Below the pieces are notes generated by a model, which was not told the DNA's origin, made no database searches, and was given only the letters and a program-made list of their open reading frames with translations. From assembly GCF_026343185.1 (NCBI RefSeq), contig NZ_JAPEMA010000001.1, positions 62,001 to 126,000 on the forward strand: a DNA stretch of 64,000 bases, given 5' to 3'. The position numbers and the translations under genes are program-made. Shown here one piece after another: positions 1-8,726 of this stretch. How positions within the stretch are numbered: the stretch's first letter is position 1; each line of letters opens with the position of its first letter. This DNA comes from Streptomyces sp. NBC_00091 (GTDB lineage: Bacteria > Actinomycetota > Actinomycetes > Streptomycetales > Streptomycetaceae).

Positions 1-1
1 G

Positions 2-931
2 ACCAGCGAGACCGCACTGGCTGGGGATCTGCTTCTCGCGCTGGGCAAGGAGCCCCACATTCCGGGCCGCTTCCCGCACGGCAGACCGCCCTTGTGGGAA
101 GTGGCCGCGGCATGGACGACAGCGCGGGCCGTCACCCGCCTGACCGTCCTGCGCGCACACCTTCTCGACGACCGCCGCCTGCGGCGCCTCCTTGGCCTCC
201 AGCGGCAGACCGGCATCCACCTCACCCTCGTCGTCCACCGGCCCCGCCTGACCACCGCCGCTGGCCGTACCCTGGCCGCTACCGGCCACACGACCGTCGA
301 CACGCTGGCCGAAGCCCGAACCCTCTACTACGGCAGCGCCCCCCCGCCACCCGGCGTGCAGGTATCCGCGGCGCCTGCGCCCTGGCGCTGGATCACCCTC
401 GATGCCCTGGACCGCCTCGTCTCCTACGACAGTCCCCGGCCCTGCACCACCGCCTGTACTCCACGGCCGATCGTCTGCCAGCAGCGCCCGGCACCCATCC
501 CCCCGACCCAGGCCCAGGCCGTCCGGTTCGCCGACCGCCTGCACACGGCGACGTCCCATCCAGCCCGCGCCGCCGCCCTCGCGGCGGCCGTTGCCGTCGG
601 TGCCTCGTTCCAGCAGCTGGCTACCGCCCGCCCGGACGGCTTCGACCCCGCGGCCGGAACCCTCACCCTGCACGATCAAGCCCGCTGCACCGACGGCTGC
701 GCGATCTACCCCGTGCCTGCCTGGGCCCGCGACTTTCTCCACGCCGCAGCCCGGTTCGCGCATCTGACCGATGCCGCTTGCCTTCTGGCCGCTCCGGCCG
801 ACCGTCCTGCCCTGCTGCGCCTGGCCGAGAGCATCAAGATCCGTCCGCCCCAGCCCCCTCCTGCCTGGAGAGGAGAACGACGGGCGCCGGTCGTCTGGGA
901 CTGGCGGGAGCAGCGCGAGGCCCTGGGCTAG
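2..931 (+). CDS. hypothetical protein, 5' end outside the window
   Basis: The reading frame is open from base 2, so the gene starts upstream of the window; about 310 codons are visible, ending in TAG. The product is rich in Ala, Arg and Pro. In the last third there is a Cys-x3-Cys pair (CTDGC) followed by a mostly helical stretch. I recognise no family. A TTG at 92 could serve as a start, but the uninterrupted codons before it (in-frame LLLALGKEPHIPGR) look coding. It converges on the frameshifted tpg gene with about 50 bp between their ends. A role in replicon maintenance is possible from that context but is not shown by the sequence. Confidence 0.6.
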   Translation, partial: TSETALAGDLLLALGKEPHIPGRFPHGRPPLWEVAAAWTTARAVTRLTVLRAHLLDDRRLRRLLGLQRQTGIHLTLVVHRPRLTTAAGRTLAATGHTTVDTLAEARTLYYGSAPPPPGVQVSAAPAPWRWITLDALDRLVSYDSPRPCTTACTPRPIVCQQRPAPIPPTQAQAVRFADRLHTATSHPARAAALAAAVAVGASFQQLATARPDGFDPAAGTLTLHDQARCTDGCAIYPVPAWARDFLHAAARFAHLTDAACLLAAPADRPALLRLAESIKIRPPQPPPAWRGERRAPVVWDWREQREALG

Positions 932-980
932 CAGCCCCTGCGCTCTGCTGTTTCGCCGCCCGGCGGCGGCACCACGCCGA

Positions 981-1531
981 CTACGCGAGTCCGAACTCGA
1001 TGAAGTCGACTTCCCTGAGCTTCACCTGGAGGGCGTCTGCCCGCCGGCCCGCTCCTCGGAAGTAGACGTGCCCCAGCGCCCGGCCCAGGATCACCTGGTA
1101 CTGCCGGTCCGGGGCACCTGCCTCCCAGGCGGAGAACAGTTCCCGGGCTACCTCGCCGGGCCCCGGCACCGTCAGAAGCCGGTGCCGCGGATCATCCGAG
1201 CCGCCAGCCCCTGCCGCGAAGCCGAACCGCGCCCGGGTGTGCACCACCAGTCCTTGCTGCTCCGCGGCGGCCCTGCGCCGCGCACGTACCAGCGGCTGCC
1301 ACCGGGCCCGTAGCCGTGTGCCGATCAGTGCCGCGTGCCGGGCAGAGGGCTTGGCCCGTGCCGCTGCCTTCGGGCCGTCCACCGCTGGACCGTCCGCAGG
1401 GACACGCCCAACTCCCGCGCCACCATCTGTTTGGAGCCCTTCGCCCACCTGAGCAGCGCTCCCAGCTGCTGCTCGGTGGTCTCCGGTACCGGCCGCGTGT
1501 ACAGCAGCCTTTCGAGCCCCGCCCCGATCAC
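981..1531 (-). pseudogene. tpg: telomere terminal protein Tpg homologue, frameshifted
   Basis: Tpg is the protein covalently attached to the 5' telomere ends of linear Streptomyces replicons. The first 68 codons start from GTG at 1531, preceded by GGAGGG with 5-nt spacing, and hold the typical beginning (LERLLYTRPVPETTEQQL) and a helix-turn-helix (MVARELGVSLRTVQRW). The rest lies in another frame: RWQPLVRARRR, VVHTRARFGF, and a final HVYFRGAGRRADALQVKL followed by an FxxFGLA-type tail. The frame changes at about 1371-1376; one extra base in the CCCGAAGG run would restore RTVQRWTARKAAARAK. It is either a true frameshift or a sequencing error. No tap gene lies upstream, unlike the usual tap-tpg pair. 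Family assignment is from recognition of the conserved blocks. Confidence 0.75.
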
Positions 1532-1542
1532 TATGACCCTCC

Positions 1543-1953
1543 ACCTGCCGAGCAGCCGTCATGACGGGTCTCTTATGCATCGTGGCGCCGGGAGGACGGA
1601 ATGCCGATCCTCCTGCCACGGGGTGCCGAGATGCGGTAGAGGCACTGGCCAACCAGCGCGCATCTCGTGACCGGGGCGGCGGCCCGTGGTGGCTACCTGT
1701 CTTGGCCTATAGCGCCAGCGAAGCGACAGCCAGGTGTGATGGGCACCGTGTGATGTGCAGTGAGTGTGAGTCATCACTTTTCACTGGTGGTGGCTGCGGC
1801 GGGTTCAGGTGCTGTGTCGCCTGGGTGTCGTTGTGTGGGTGAAGGGGGCTGTCGTCTGGGGGGTGGGTGGGCCGGTCGGATGGTGCACCGGCGTCCCGTT
1901 GACCGGCAGGGGGCTTCGGCGGGTGTGCTGCCGAGGGCCGGGGTGTGGGGTGG
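1543..1953. other. intergenic region upstream of tpg
   Basis: About 410 bp between the tpg start and the end of the GntR/TetR regulator. I see no convincing gene. The only structure noted is a 6-bp inverted repeat, CAGTGA at 1758-1763 and TCACTG at 1781-1786, beside several TGTGATG-like direct repeats around 1735-1775. The stretch from about 1800 to 1950 is unusually G-rich on the plus strand. Function is unknown. Confidence 0.3.
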
Positions 1954-2874
1954 TCAGTTCGGCGGTGTGGTGATGTGGGTGGCGAGTCCGTCGAGGAGGG
2001 CGGTGAGGCCGTAGTGGAGGAGGGATTCGGGGGAGAGGTCGGCGTCGGTGCGGGCGGCGGTGAAGGCGGGGAAGGCGCCGTGTTCGAGGAGGGCCGCCAG
2101 GCGGGTTTCCTGGGCCTGCATCCATTGTTCCCCGCTGACTCCGCTGGACTGCTCGGCTGCGGTTTCCGGTTCGAGGTCGACGGCGTGGCCGCGGACGTAG
2201 CCGAACAGGGTGACGGCGGCGTGCATCCGGGTACCTGCGTCCAGGCCGTGCCCGTCCAAGGCGGCGAGGGCCCAGTCGATGTGCCGGATGCCGTTGGGGA
2301 TGAGCAGGGGCCGGTTGAGGTTCATGGCCGCCGCTAGCCAGGGGTGGGCCCGGTACAGGCGCCACTGCAGGGCCGCCGACAGCTCCAGCCGCTCCCGCCA
2401 GTGCGGCGGCGGCCGCTCGGGCAGGGCCTGCTCCCCGAAGGCCGCGTCGGCCATCAGCACCACGAGCTGTTCCTTGCTGCCGACGTGCCGGTACAGGGAC
2501 ATCGCCGAGACCCCGAGCTCCGCGCCGAGCCGGCGCATGGTCAGGGCCGCCAGCCCCTCCGCGTCCGCGATCTCGACGGCCGCGCGGACGATCCGCGCAC
2601 GTTGCTGCGCGTCGTCCTCTGCACCGGTCCGGCGTCCCTGGCCTGCTGCGGGCCGGGCCGCGACCACGGTCCCCACCCCCGGCACCGCCCGCACCAGCCC
2701 TTCCTGCCCGAGCGCGGCCAGGACCTTGCTGGCGGTGGCCATGGCCACCCCCCACCGCTGGGTGATGGCCCGTGTCGAAGGCACCCGGTCCCCCGGGCGC
2801 AGCTCGCCGCGCTCGATGCGGCCCCGCAGTTCGGCCGCGATGCGTACGTACGGCGCCTGTTCCCGTTCCGTCAT
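1954..2874 (-). CDS. GntR/TetR fusion transcriptional regulator
   Basis: A 306-aa DNA-binding repressor built from two regulator types. Residues about 7-75 form a GntR winged helix (LRGRIERGELRPGDRVPSTR, then VAMATASKVLAAL). Residues about 90-140 form a TetR HTH (LTMRRLGAELGVSAMSLYRH), followed by a TetR C-terminal ligand/dimerisation domain with HPWLAAAMNLNRP. Proteins of this kind usually control a divergent efflux or modifying enzyme. Here the divergent gene is an FAD monooxygenase, and the gap holds two identical palindromes, one lying just upstream of this gene's GGAGGG ribosome-binding site. Autoregulation plus control of the monooxygenase is therefore the simplest reading. The ligand is unknown. 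Confidence 0.85.
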   Translation of the reverse strand: MTEREQAPYVRIAAELRGRIERGELRPGDRVPSTRAITQRWGVAMATASKVLAALGQEGLVRAVPGVGTVVAARPAAGQGRRTGAEDDAQQRARIVRAAVEIADAEGLAALTMRRLGAELGVSAMSLYRHVGSKEQLVVLMADAAFGEQALPERPPPHWRERLELSAALQWRLYRAHPWLAAAMNLNRPLLIPNGIRHIDWALAALDGHGLDAGTRMHAAVTLFGYVRGHAVDLEPETAAEQSSGVSGEQWMQAQETRLAALLEHGAFPAFTAARTDADLSPESLLHYGLTALLDGLATHITTPPN

Positions 2875-2888
2875 CCCGTCCCACCCTC

Positions 2889-2900
2889 CTAGTGCACTAG
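2889..2900. promoter_or_regulatory. operator palindrome copy 1 (CTAGTGCACTAG)
   Basis: A perfect 12-bp palindrome, CTAGTGCACTAG, 14 bp upstream of the regulator's ATG and immediately beside its ribosome-binding site. An identical copy starts exactly 24 bp further on. Identical repeats between a repressor and its divergent target are a strong operator signature, probably for the adjacent GntR/TetR protein. The binding itself is inferred. Confidence 0.7.
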
Positions 2901-2912
2901 TACAGACAGACC

Positions 2913-2924
2913 CTAGTGCACTAG
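2913..2924. promoter_or_regulatory. operator palindrome copy 2 (CTAGTGCACTAG)
   Basis: Second identical copy of the 12-bp palindrome. Start-to-start spacing to copy 1 is 24 bp, a little over two helical turns. It lies about 80 bp upstream of the monooxygenase ATG, so a bound repressor would sit in the promoter region of both genes. Confidence 0.7.
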
Positions 2925-3006
2925 GTCGATTTCCTCAGTTCCCCTGTTCCACCACGGAGTTCCTGTCTTTACGTTGTATACATCACCCCGAGAGAGGAAC
3001 AGGCAA

Positions 3007-4155
3007 ATGAAGAAGAACCAGACCGTGCTGATCTCCGGCGGCAGCGTCGCGGGCCCGGCCCTGGCCTACTGGCTGCACCGCCACGGCTTCACCCCCACGA
3101 TCGTCGAGCGGGCCCCGGAGCTGCGCGACGGCGGCTACGCGGTCGACTTCCGCGGCGAGGCCCTCGACGTCCTGGACCGCATGGGCCTCCTCCAGCAGAT
3201 CCGCGCCCTGGACACCGAGATGGGTGACGCGGCCATGGTCGACGCCGAGGGCCGCCAGTACGCCACCCTCCCAGCGGCGATATTCGCCGGCGACATGGAG
3301 GTCCTCAAAGGCGACCTGACCCGCATGCTGTACGAGGCCACCCGCGAGAACGTCGAATACCTCTTCGGCGACTCCATCGCCACCCTGGACCAGGACGAAG
3401 ACGGCGTGCTCGTCACCTTCGAACACGGCGCGCCCCGCCGCTTCGACCTGGTCGTCGGAGCCGACGGCCTGCACTCCCGCACCCGCGCCCTGGCCTTCGG
3501 CCCCGAGGAGGAGTTCGTCCACCACCTCGGCATCTACACTGCGATCTTCAACCTCGACAACTACCTGGGCCTTCAGAACACCGGCCGCCTCTACGCCGGC
3601 CCCGGCAAGGCCGCCAACATCTTCACGGCCCGCGACAACACCGAGGCCCGTGCCGCCTTCCACTTCGCCGCCGAGCACCTGGACTACGACCGCCGCGACC
3701 CCGCCGCACACAAGCGGATGATCGCCGAGCGGTTCGCCGGCGAGGGCTGGGAGGTGCCGCGCCTGCTGAAGGAGATGGACACCGCGCAGGAATTCTTCTT
3801 CGACTCCAACGCCCAGGTCGAGATGGACACCTACTCGGCCGGCCGCATCGTCCTCCTTGGTGACGCGGGCTACTGCGCCGGCCCCACCTCGGGCCGCGGC
3901 ACCTCCCAGGCCCTGATCGGTGCCTACCTCCTCGCCGGCGAACTCGCCACCCGCGACGGCGACCACACGGCCGCCTTTGCCGCCTACGAGCAGCAGATGC
4001 GTCCCTACGTGGCCGAACACCAGGCCCTGGGCCACGAGGGCGCCGAACGGTTCTTCATGCCTGCTCCCACCCAGGAGATCCTCGACATGCTGGCCGCCAA
4101 TGCCCCCGAGAACACCCGCACCAAGCCGGTCCGCCTCCCCGACTACGGGGTGTGA
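3007..4155 (+). CDS. FAD-dependent monooxygenase (PHBH/TetX-like)
   Basis: A 382-aa class A flavoprotein hydroxylase. It shows an N-terminal dinucleotide-binding strand-turn-helix (ISGGSVAGPALAYWL) with the ERAP segment that follows the second strand, a DG motif (VGADGLHSRTR, about residue 154) and the GD motif that binds FAD (LLGDAGYCAGPTSGRG, about residue 287). Such enzymes use NAD(P)H and O2 to hydroxylate aromatic or polycyclic compounds and often inactivate antibiotics. The ATG at 3007 is chosen because AGGAAC lies 6-7 nt upstream; an in-frame ATG at 2974 has no such site. It is transcribed away from the GntR/TetR repressor across two palindromic operators, so induction by its substrate is likely. 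The substrate cannot be told from the sequence. Confidence 0.88.
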   Translation: MKKNQTVLISGGSVAGPALAYWLHRHGFTPTIVERAPELRDGGYAVDFRGEALDVLDRMGLLQQIRALDTEMGDAAMVDAEGRQYATLPAAIFAGDMEVLKGDLTRMLYEATRENVEYLFGDSIATLDQDEDGVLVTFEHGAPRRFDLVVGADGLHSRTRALAFGPEEEFVHHLGIYTAIFNLDNYLGLQNTGRLYAGPGKAANIFTARDNTEARAAFHFAAEHLDYDRRDPAAHKRMIAERFAGEGWEVPRLLKEMDTAQEFFFDSNAQVEMDTYSAGRIVLLGDAGYCAGPTSGRGTSQALIGAYLLAGELATRDGDHTAAFAAYEQQMRPYVAEHQALGHEGAERFFMPAPTQEILDMLAANAPENTRTKPVRLPDYGV

Positions 4156-4203
4156 GCGGCGGGAAATCCGGATGCCGGGCCGCCGCCCCGGGCGGCTGCG
4201 GTA

Positions 4204-4809
4204 CTACGCCGTGAGCTGGGCCGCCCCGGACGCGGAGAGCAGCTGAGCGGTGCTCACCACGCGGGCGAAGCCGCCGCCCTGGAGGTTGACGGCGGTGGCG
4301 GCGGCCAGTTCGTCGGCGGTCAGGGACAGCCCGTCCGGGCCCGCGAGGTCGAAGGTGTGGGTGGCGTCCAGCGGCACGAGGACCTCGTAGCCGAGGTTCC
4401 CCGCCATCCGGGCCGTGGTCTCGACGCACATGTTGGTCTGGATCCCGGCGACGACCAGCTGGCCGATGCCCCGGGCGGTGAGCCAGGCCGCCAGGTCCGG
4501 GGTGCCGTAGAAGGCCGAGTTGACGGTCTTGGTGATCAGCAGGGCCTCCTGGCCGAGGCGCTCCTCGACGAGGTCCTTGAAGGCGTGTCCGGGCTGGTCC
4601 GGGGCGAGGACGGAGCCCGGGCGCGAGGCGTGCCGCACCAGCACCACCGGGCGGCCGGTCTCCTGCCAGAGGTCCATCAGGGCGGCGATGTTCTCCTCGG
4701 CGGCCGGGTTGTTGCGCGGCCCCCAGAAGGAGGGGTCGTCGAAGCCCTTCTGGACGTCGATGACGAGCAGGGCACTGTTGGCGGCGATGTCGATCGCGGT
4801 CTCGGTCAT
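4204..4809 (-). CDS. isochorismatase-like cysteine hydrolase
   Basis: A 201-aa single-domain cysteine hydrolase. The family triad is visible: Asp18 in LLVIDVQ, Lys94 in LLITKTVNSAFYG, and Cys128 in GIQTNMCVETTARM, preceded by the expected cis-peptide region. Members hydrolyse isochorismate, nicotinamide, carbamoyl-sarcosine or related amides; the substrate here is not evident. The ATG at 4809 starts directly at the conserved N-terminus. It is divergent from a GlxA-type regulator (113 bp apart), a pairing common in actinobacteria, which suggests that the regulator controls it. Confidence 0.85.
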   Translation of the reverse strand: MTETAIDIAANSALLVIDVQKGFDDPSFWGPRNNPAAEENIAALMDLWQETGRPVVLVRHASRPGSVLAPDQPGHAFKDLVEERLGQEALLITKTVNSAFYGTPDLAAWLTARGIGQLVVAGIQTNMCVETTARMAGNLGYEVLVPLDATHTFDLAGPDGLSLTADELAAATAVNLQGGGFARVVSTAQLLSASGAAQLTA

Positions 4810-4922
4810 GGGTTCATCGTGTCCCGCGAGCCACACCCGTCCCAGGGGCTGCCGGGACCGGGAACGATGGGATCCTGCCAGGCTGGCAGTTCCGCCGCGA
4901 CGCCCTCTGGCAGAGTTGCCGC

Positions 4923-5909
4923 ATGCAGCGCGTCGCGATCGTCGCCCAGCCCGGGATCCGCAGCTTCGACCTCGCCGTCATCACCGAGGTCTGGGGCCCG
5001 GACCGCAGCCGCCTGGGGGTGCCCCCCTTCGAACTGCGCCGCTGCGCGCTGGACGACGGACCGATCGCCCTGCCCGGCGGGCTGACCCTGGCCCCCGACC
5101 GGGGCCTGGACTGGCTCGGCCGGGCCGACCTGATCGTCGTACCGGCGCTGGCCGAGCCCGCCGACCCGACGCCGGAGCCGGTCCTCGCCGCCCTGCGCGA
5201 GGCGCACGCCCGGGGGGTGCCGGTGGCCGCGCTCTGCGCCGGGGCCTTCGTCCTCGCCGAGGCCGGGCTGCTGGACGGCCGCCGGGCGGTGACGCACTGG
5301 TGGCTGGCCCCGCAGCTCGCGGCCCGCTACCCGGCGGTGCTGGTCGAGGAGGCCCCGCTGTACGTGGAGGACGACGGGCTGTGGACCTCCGCCGGGGTGG
5401 CCTCCGGGATCGACCTGTGCCTGCACCTGGTCCGCGAGGCGCACGGCGCGGAGGCCGCCGCCTCCATCGCCCGCTCGATGGTCACCGGCCCCTTCCGGAC
5501 CGGGGACCACGCCCAGTACCTGGACCGGCCCACCCCGGCCGCCGACCGGACCGCCGAGGCGCTGGCCGCCGTACGGCAGCAGGCCCTGCGCCGGCTGCAC
5601 GAACCGCTGGACGTGCCCACCCTGGCCCGCTGGGCGGGGATGTCCCCGCGCTCCTTCGCCCGGCACTTCACCGCCGCCACCGGCACCACACCCCACAAAT
5701 GGCTGCTGACCCGCCGTCTGGACGAGGCCCGCAAACTCCTCGAGCGCACCGACCATCCGGTCCCCGAGGTGGCCCGGCGCGCCGGGTTCGCCAGTGAGGT
5801 CACCTTCCGCCAGCACTTCGGCGCCTCCTTCGGCCTGAGCCCCCGCGCGTACCGGGCGGCCGCGGTCGCCGCCCCCGCGAGCGGCGACAGTGTTAGAAAT
5901 GGCTCATGA
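4923..5909 (+). CDS. GlxA family AraC-type regulator (DJ-1/PfpI + HTH)
   Basis: A 328-aa regulator. Residues 1-180 are a DJ-1/PfpI-like domain (VAIVAQPGIRSFDLAVI; nucleophile-elbow region ALCAGAFVLAEAGLL), and residues about 225-320 are an AraC double HTH (LARWAGMSPRSFARHF, then VARRAGFASEVTFRQHF). The family activates or represses genes for amide and amino-acid-derivative metabolism. It is divergent from the cysteine hydrolase, its likely target. Its stop overlaps the ATG of the downstream SpoIIE phosphatase by 4 bp (ATGA), so the two may be cotranscribed, an unusual partnership. Confidence 0.87.
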   Translation: MQRVAIVAQPGIRSFDLAVITEVWGPDRSRLGVPPFELRRCALDDGPIALPGGLTLAPDRGLDWLGRADLIVVPALAEPADPTPEPVLAALREAHARGVPVAALCAGAFVLAEAGLLDGRRAVTHWWLAPQLAARYPAVLVEEAPLYVEDDGLWTSAGVASGIDLCLHLVREAHGAEAAASIARSMVTGPFRTGDHAQYLDRPTPAADRTAEALAAVRQQALRRLHEPLDVPTLARWAGMSPRSFARHFTAATGTTPHKWLLTRRLDEARKLLERTDHPVPEVARRAGFASEVTFRQHFGASFGLSPRAYRAAAVAAPASGDSVRNGS

Positions 5910-8707
5910 CCGGACGTTCGGGTCGGCAGAGGGAATCGCGGCCGGCGAGCCTGCTCGCGCGCCTCTCCCTGGCCCGGAACAGTCTCGCCGGCCAGGTGTT
6001 CTCGGTGACCGCCGTCATCGTGCTGCTGCTGATCACCGCGGCCGCGCTGGCCCTGGTGTTCCAGGCCCGCTACGACAGCGAGCGCGGTGCCCGCGACCGC
6101 TCGCTGGCCGCCGCCGAGGCCTTCGCCCACGCCCCGGGACTGCCCGCCGCCCTGAAGTCCCAGAACCCCACGGCCGAGCTGCAACCCCTGGCCGAGGGTG
6201 CCCGCCGGGCCTCCGGCGTCGACTTCGTCGCCGTCATGACCACCGACGGGATCCGCTACACGGACTCCCGCCCCGAGCTGATCGGCCGGCGGGCCACCGG
6301 CGACCTCGCCCGCGCCGCGGCCGGGCAGTCCTTCACGGAGGTGTTCCGGGGCGACCCCAGTGACGCGGTCCGCGCCGTGGTCCCCGTACGGGACGCGCAG
6401 GGCGCCGTCGTCGGGCTGGTCGCCACCGGCATCGAGGTGGAGAACGTGGGCCACGCGGTGGAGGGGCAGCTGCCGCTGCTGCTCGGCGCCGCGGCGGGCG
6501 CCCTGCTGCTGGGCACCGGCGGCGCCGCCCTGGTCAGCCGGCGGCTGCGGCGCCAGACCCGGGGACTGGGCGCGGCCGAGATGGCCCGGATGAACGAGCA
6601 CCACGAGGCGGTGCTGCACGCCGTGCGCGAGGGCGTGCTCATCGTCGGCGCCGACCACCGGCTGCTGCTCGCCAACGACGAGGCCCGCCGCCTGCTGAAC
6701 CTGCCGCCGGACGCCGAGCAGCGGCACGTGGGCGACCTCGGCCTGGACCCGGGCACCACCGAGCTGCTGCTGTCGGGGCGGGTCGCGTCGGACGAGGTCC
6801 ACCTGGCGGGCGACCGGCTCCTCGCGGTCAACGTACGGCCCACCGAGCCCTTCGCCGGGCGGCCCTCGGGCAGTGTCACGACCCTGCGCGACACGACCGA
6901 GCTGGCGGCGCTCTCCGGGCGCGCCGAGGTGGCCCGGGAGCGGCTCCAGATGCTCTACGACGCGGGGGTGCGGATCGGCACCACCCTGGACGTGGTGCGC
7001 ACCGCCGAGGAGCTGTCGGAGGTGGCCGTCCCCCGGTTCGCGGACTTCGTCACCGTCGAGCTGCTGGAGCCGGTGCTGCGCGGGGACGAGCCCTCGCCGG
7101 CGGCGGGGATGCACACCGAGATGCGCCGGGCGGCGATGAGCGGGACGCGCAGCGACCAGCCGCTCCAGCCGGTCGGGGACATCATCCGCTTCGTGGTGCC
7201 GACGGCTCCGATGCGGGCGGCCCTGGACGCCGGGCACGCGGTGCTGGCCGCCGATCTGCACGCGGCGATGGGCTGGCGGGCCCAGGACGAGGCCGGGACG
7301 CGGCAGGCCCTGGAGTACGGCTTCCACTCGCTGATCTCCGTACCGCTCCAGGCGCGGGGGGTGGTCCTGGGCATGGCCAACTTCTGGCGGGCGGCGGACA
7401 CCCCCGAGGCCTTCGACGAGGAGGACCTGTCCTTCGCCGAGGAGCTGGGGGCGCGCGCGGCCGTCTCCGTCGACAACGCCCGCCGCTTCACCCGGGAGCA
7501 CGCCACCGCCGTGACCCTCCAGCGCAGCCTGCTGCCCCGGGTGCTGCCGGACCTGAGCGCGGTGGACGCCGCCTTCCGGTACCTGCCCGCGAAGGCCGGG
7601 GTGGGCGGGGACTGGTTCGACGTGATCCCGCTGCCGGGGGCCCGGGTGGCGCTGGTGGTGGGCGACGTGGTCGGGCACGGGGTGCACGCGGCGGCGACGA
7701 TGGGCCGGCTGCGGACCGCCGTGCACAACTTCTCCACCCTGGACATGCCGCCCGACGAGCTGCTGGGCCATCTGGACGAGCTGATCGACCGGATCGACCA
7801 GCTGGAGAACGGCGGGCCGGACGAGGGCGACGCCCGGGGCGAGGGCCTCGGCGAGGGGGTGGAGAACCCCGCCGGGATCACGGGCGCCACCTGTCTGTAC
7901 GCCGTCTACGACCCGGTGTCCGGGCACTGCACGATGGCCAGCGCCGGGCACCCCGGGCCCGCCCTGGTGCACCCCGACGGGCGGGTGGAGTTCCCCGAGC
8001 TGCCCACCGGGCTGCCGCTCGGGGTGGGCGGCATGCCCTTCGAGACGGCGGGGCTGGTGCTGCCCGAGGGGAGCCGGCTGGTGCTGTTCACGGACGGGCT
8101 GCTGGAGGACCGCGACCGGGACTTCGACACCGGGCTGGCGCTGTTGAGCCGGACCCTGGCCCGGCCCGGCCGCAGCCCCGACCAGGCCTGCGCGGACGTC
8201 CTGTCGGCGCTGCTGTTCCCGGCGCCGAGCGACGACATCGCCCTGCTGATCGCCGACACGCGGCGGCTGGAACCCGGCCGGATCGCCGAGTGGGAGGTGC
8301 CCGACGACCCGGCGGCTGTCTCCCGGGTGCGCCGCGAGGCCACCGGCCGGCTGGAGGCCTGGGGGCTGGAGGCGGCCTCCTTCACCGCCGAGCTGATCCT
8401 CAGCGAGCTGGTCACCAACGCCATCCGGTACGGGACCGCGCCGGTCCGGGTCCGTCTGCTGCACGACCGGAACCTGATCTGCGAGGTCTCCGACGGCAGC
8501 AGCACCTCCCCGCACCTGCGGTACGCGGCCACCACCGACGAAGGGGGCCGGGGTCTGTTCCTCGTGGCGCAGTACGCCGAGCGGTGGGGCACCCGCTACA
8601 CGCAGCGCGGCAAGGTGATCTGGGCGGAGCTGTCGCCCTCGGGCGGCGGGGAGGCCCCGCTGCCGCTGGCGCTGGACCTGGACGCCCTGGAGGACCTGGC
8701 CTGGTGA
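5906..8707 (+). CDS. membrane sensor SpoIIE-type phosphatase with ATPase domain
   Basis: A 933-aa multidomain sensor. Order: cytoplasmic start, TM1 (about 31-54), an extracytoplasmic Cache-like sensor (about 55-185, with DGIRYTDSRPELIGRR as in CitA/DcuS sensors), TM2 (about 188-210), a PAS domain (about 232-330), a GAF domain (about 345-525), a PP2C/SpoIIE phosphatase core (GGDWFDV at about 566 and GDVVGHG), and a C-terminal HATPase_c domain (N box SELVTNAIRYG at about 832; G box DEGGRGLFLV). Such proteins combine anti-anti-sigma phosphatase and anti-sigma kinase activities in partner-switching control of sigma factors in Streptomyces. No sigma factor or STAS gene lies nearby, so its partners are elsewhere. 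The ATG overlaps the upstream stop by 4 bp. Confidence 0.9.
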   Translation: MTGRSGRQRESRPASLLARLSLARNSLAGQVFSVTAVIVLLLITAAALALVFQARYDSERGARDRSLAAAEAFAHAPGLPAALKSQNPTAELQPLAEGARRASGVDFVAVMTTDGIRYTDSRPELIGRRATGDLARAAAGQSFTEVFRGDPSDAVRAVVPVRDAQGAVVGLVATGIEVENVGHAVEGQLPLLLGAAAGALLLGTGGAALVSRRLRRQTRGLGAAEMARMNEHHEAVLHAVREGVLIVGADHRLLLANDEARRLLNLPPDAEQRHVGDLGLDPGTTELLLSGRVASDEVHLAGDRLLAVNVRPTEPFAGRPSGSVTTLRDTTELAALSGRAEVARERLQMLYDAGVRIGTTLDVVRTAEELSEVAVPRFADFVTVELLEPVLRGDEPSPAAGMHTEMRRAAMSGTRSDQPLQPVGDIIRFVVPTAPMRAALDAGHAVLAADLHAAMGWRAQDEAGTRQALEYGFHSLISVPLQARGVVLGMANFWRAADTPEAFDEEDLSFAEELGARAAVSVDNARRFTREHATAVTLQRSLLPRVLPDLSAVDAAFRYLPAKAGVGGDWFDVIPLPGARVALVVGDVVGHGVHAAATMGRLRTAVHNFSTLDMPPDELLGHLDELIDRIDQLENGGPDEGDARGEGLGEGVENPAGITGATCLYAVYDPVSGHCTMASAGHPGPALVHPDGRVEFPELPTGLPLGVGGMPFETAGLVLPEGSRLVLFTDGLLEDRDRDFDTGLALLSRTLARPGRSPDQACADVLSALLFPAPSDDIALLIADTRRLEPGRIAEWEVPDDPAAVSRVRREATGRLEAWGLEAASFTAELILSELVTNAIRYGTAPVRVRLLHDRNLICEVSDGSSTSPHLRYAATTDEGGRGLFLVAQYAERWGTRYTQRGKVIWAELSPSGGGEAPLPLALDLDALEDLAW

Positions 8708-8721
8708 GCCCCCCGGGGGGC
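8708..8721. terminator. GC palindrome between convergent phosphatase genes
   Basis: A perfect 14-bp palindrome, GCCCCCCGGGGGGC, fills most of the 19-bp gap between the converging stops of the two phosphatase genes. It has no loop and no T-run, so as a hairpin it would have to open at the centre; it may still act as a weak bidirectional terminator. Seen directly; function inferred. Confidence 0.4.
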
Positions 8722-8726
8722 CGCCG

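Noticed and set aside
2974..3006. Upstream in-frame ATG of the monooxygenase
   Set aside because: The extra residues (MYTSPRERNRQ) are not family-like and there is no ribosome-binding site, while AGGAAC precedes the ATG at 3007.
5327..8515. Very long open frame on the minus strand across the SpoIIE phosphatase gene
   Set aside because: It is an antisense frame created by high-GC codon bias; composition is Gly/Arg/Val/Gln-rich with no domain, whereas the plus strand encodes clear PAS, GAF, PP2C and HATPase domains.
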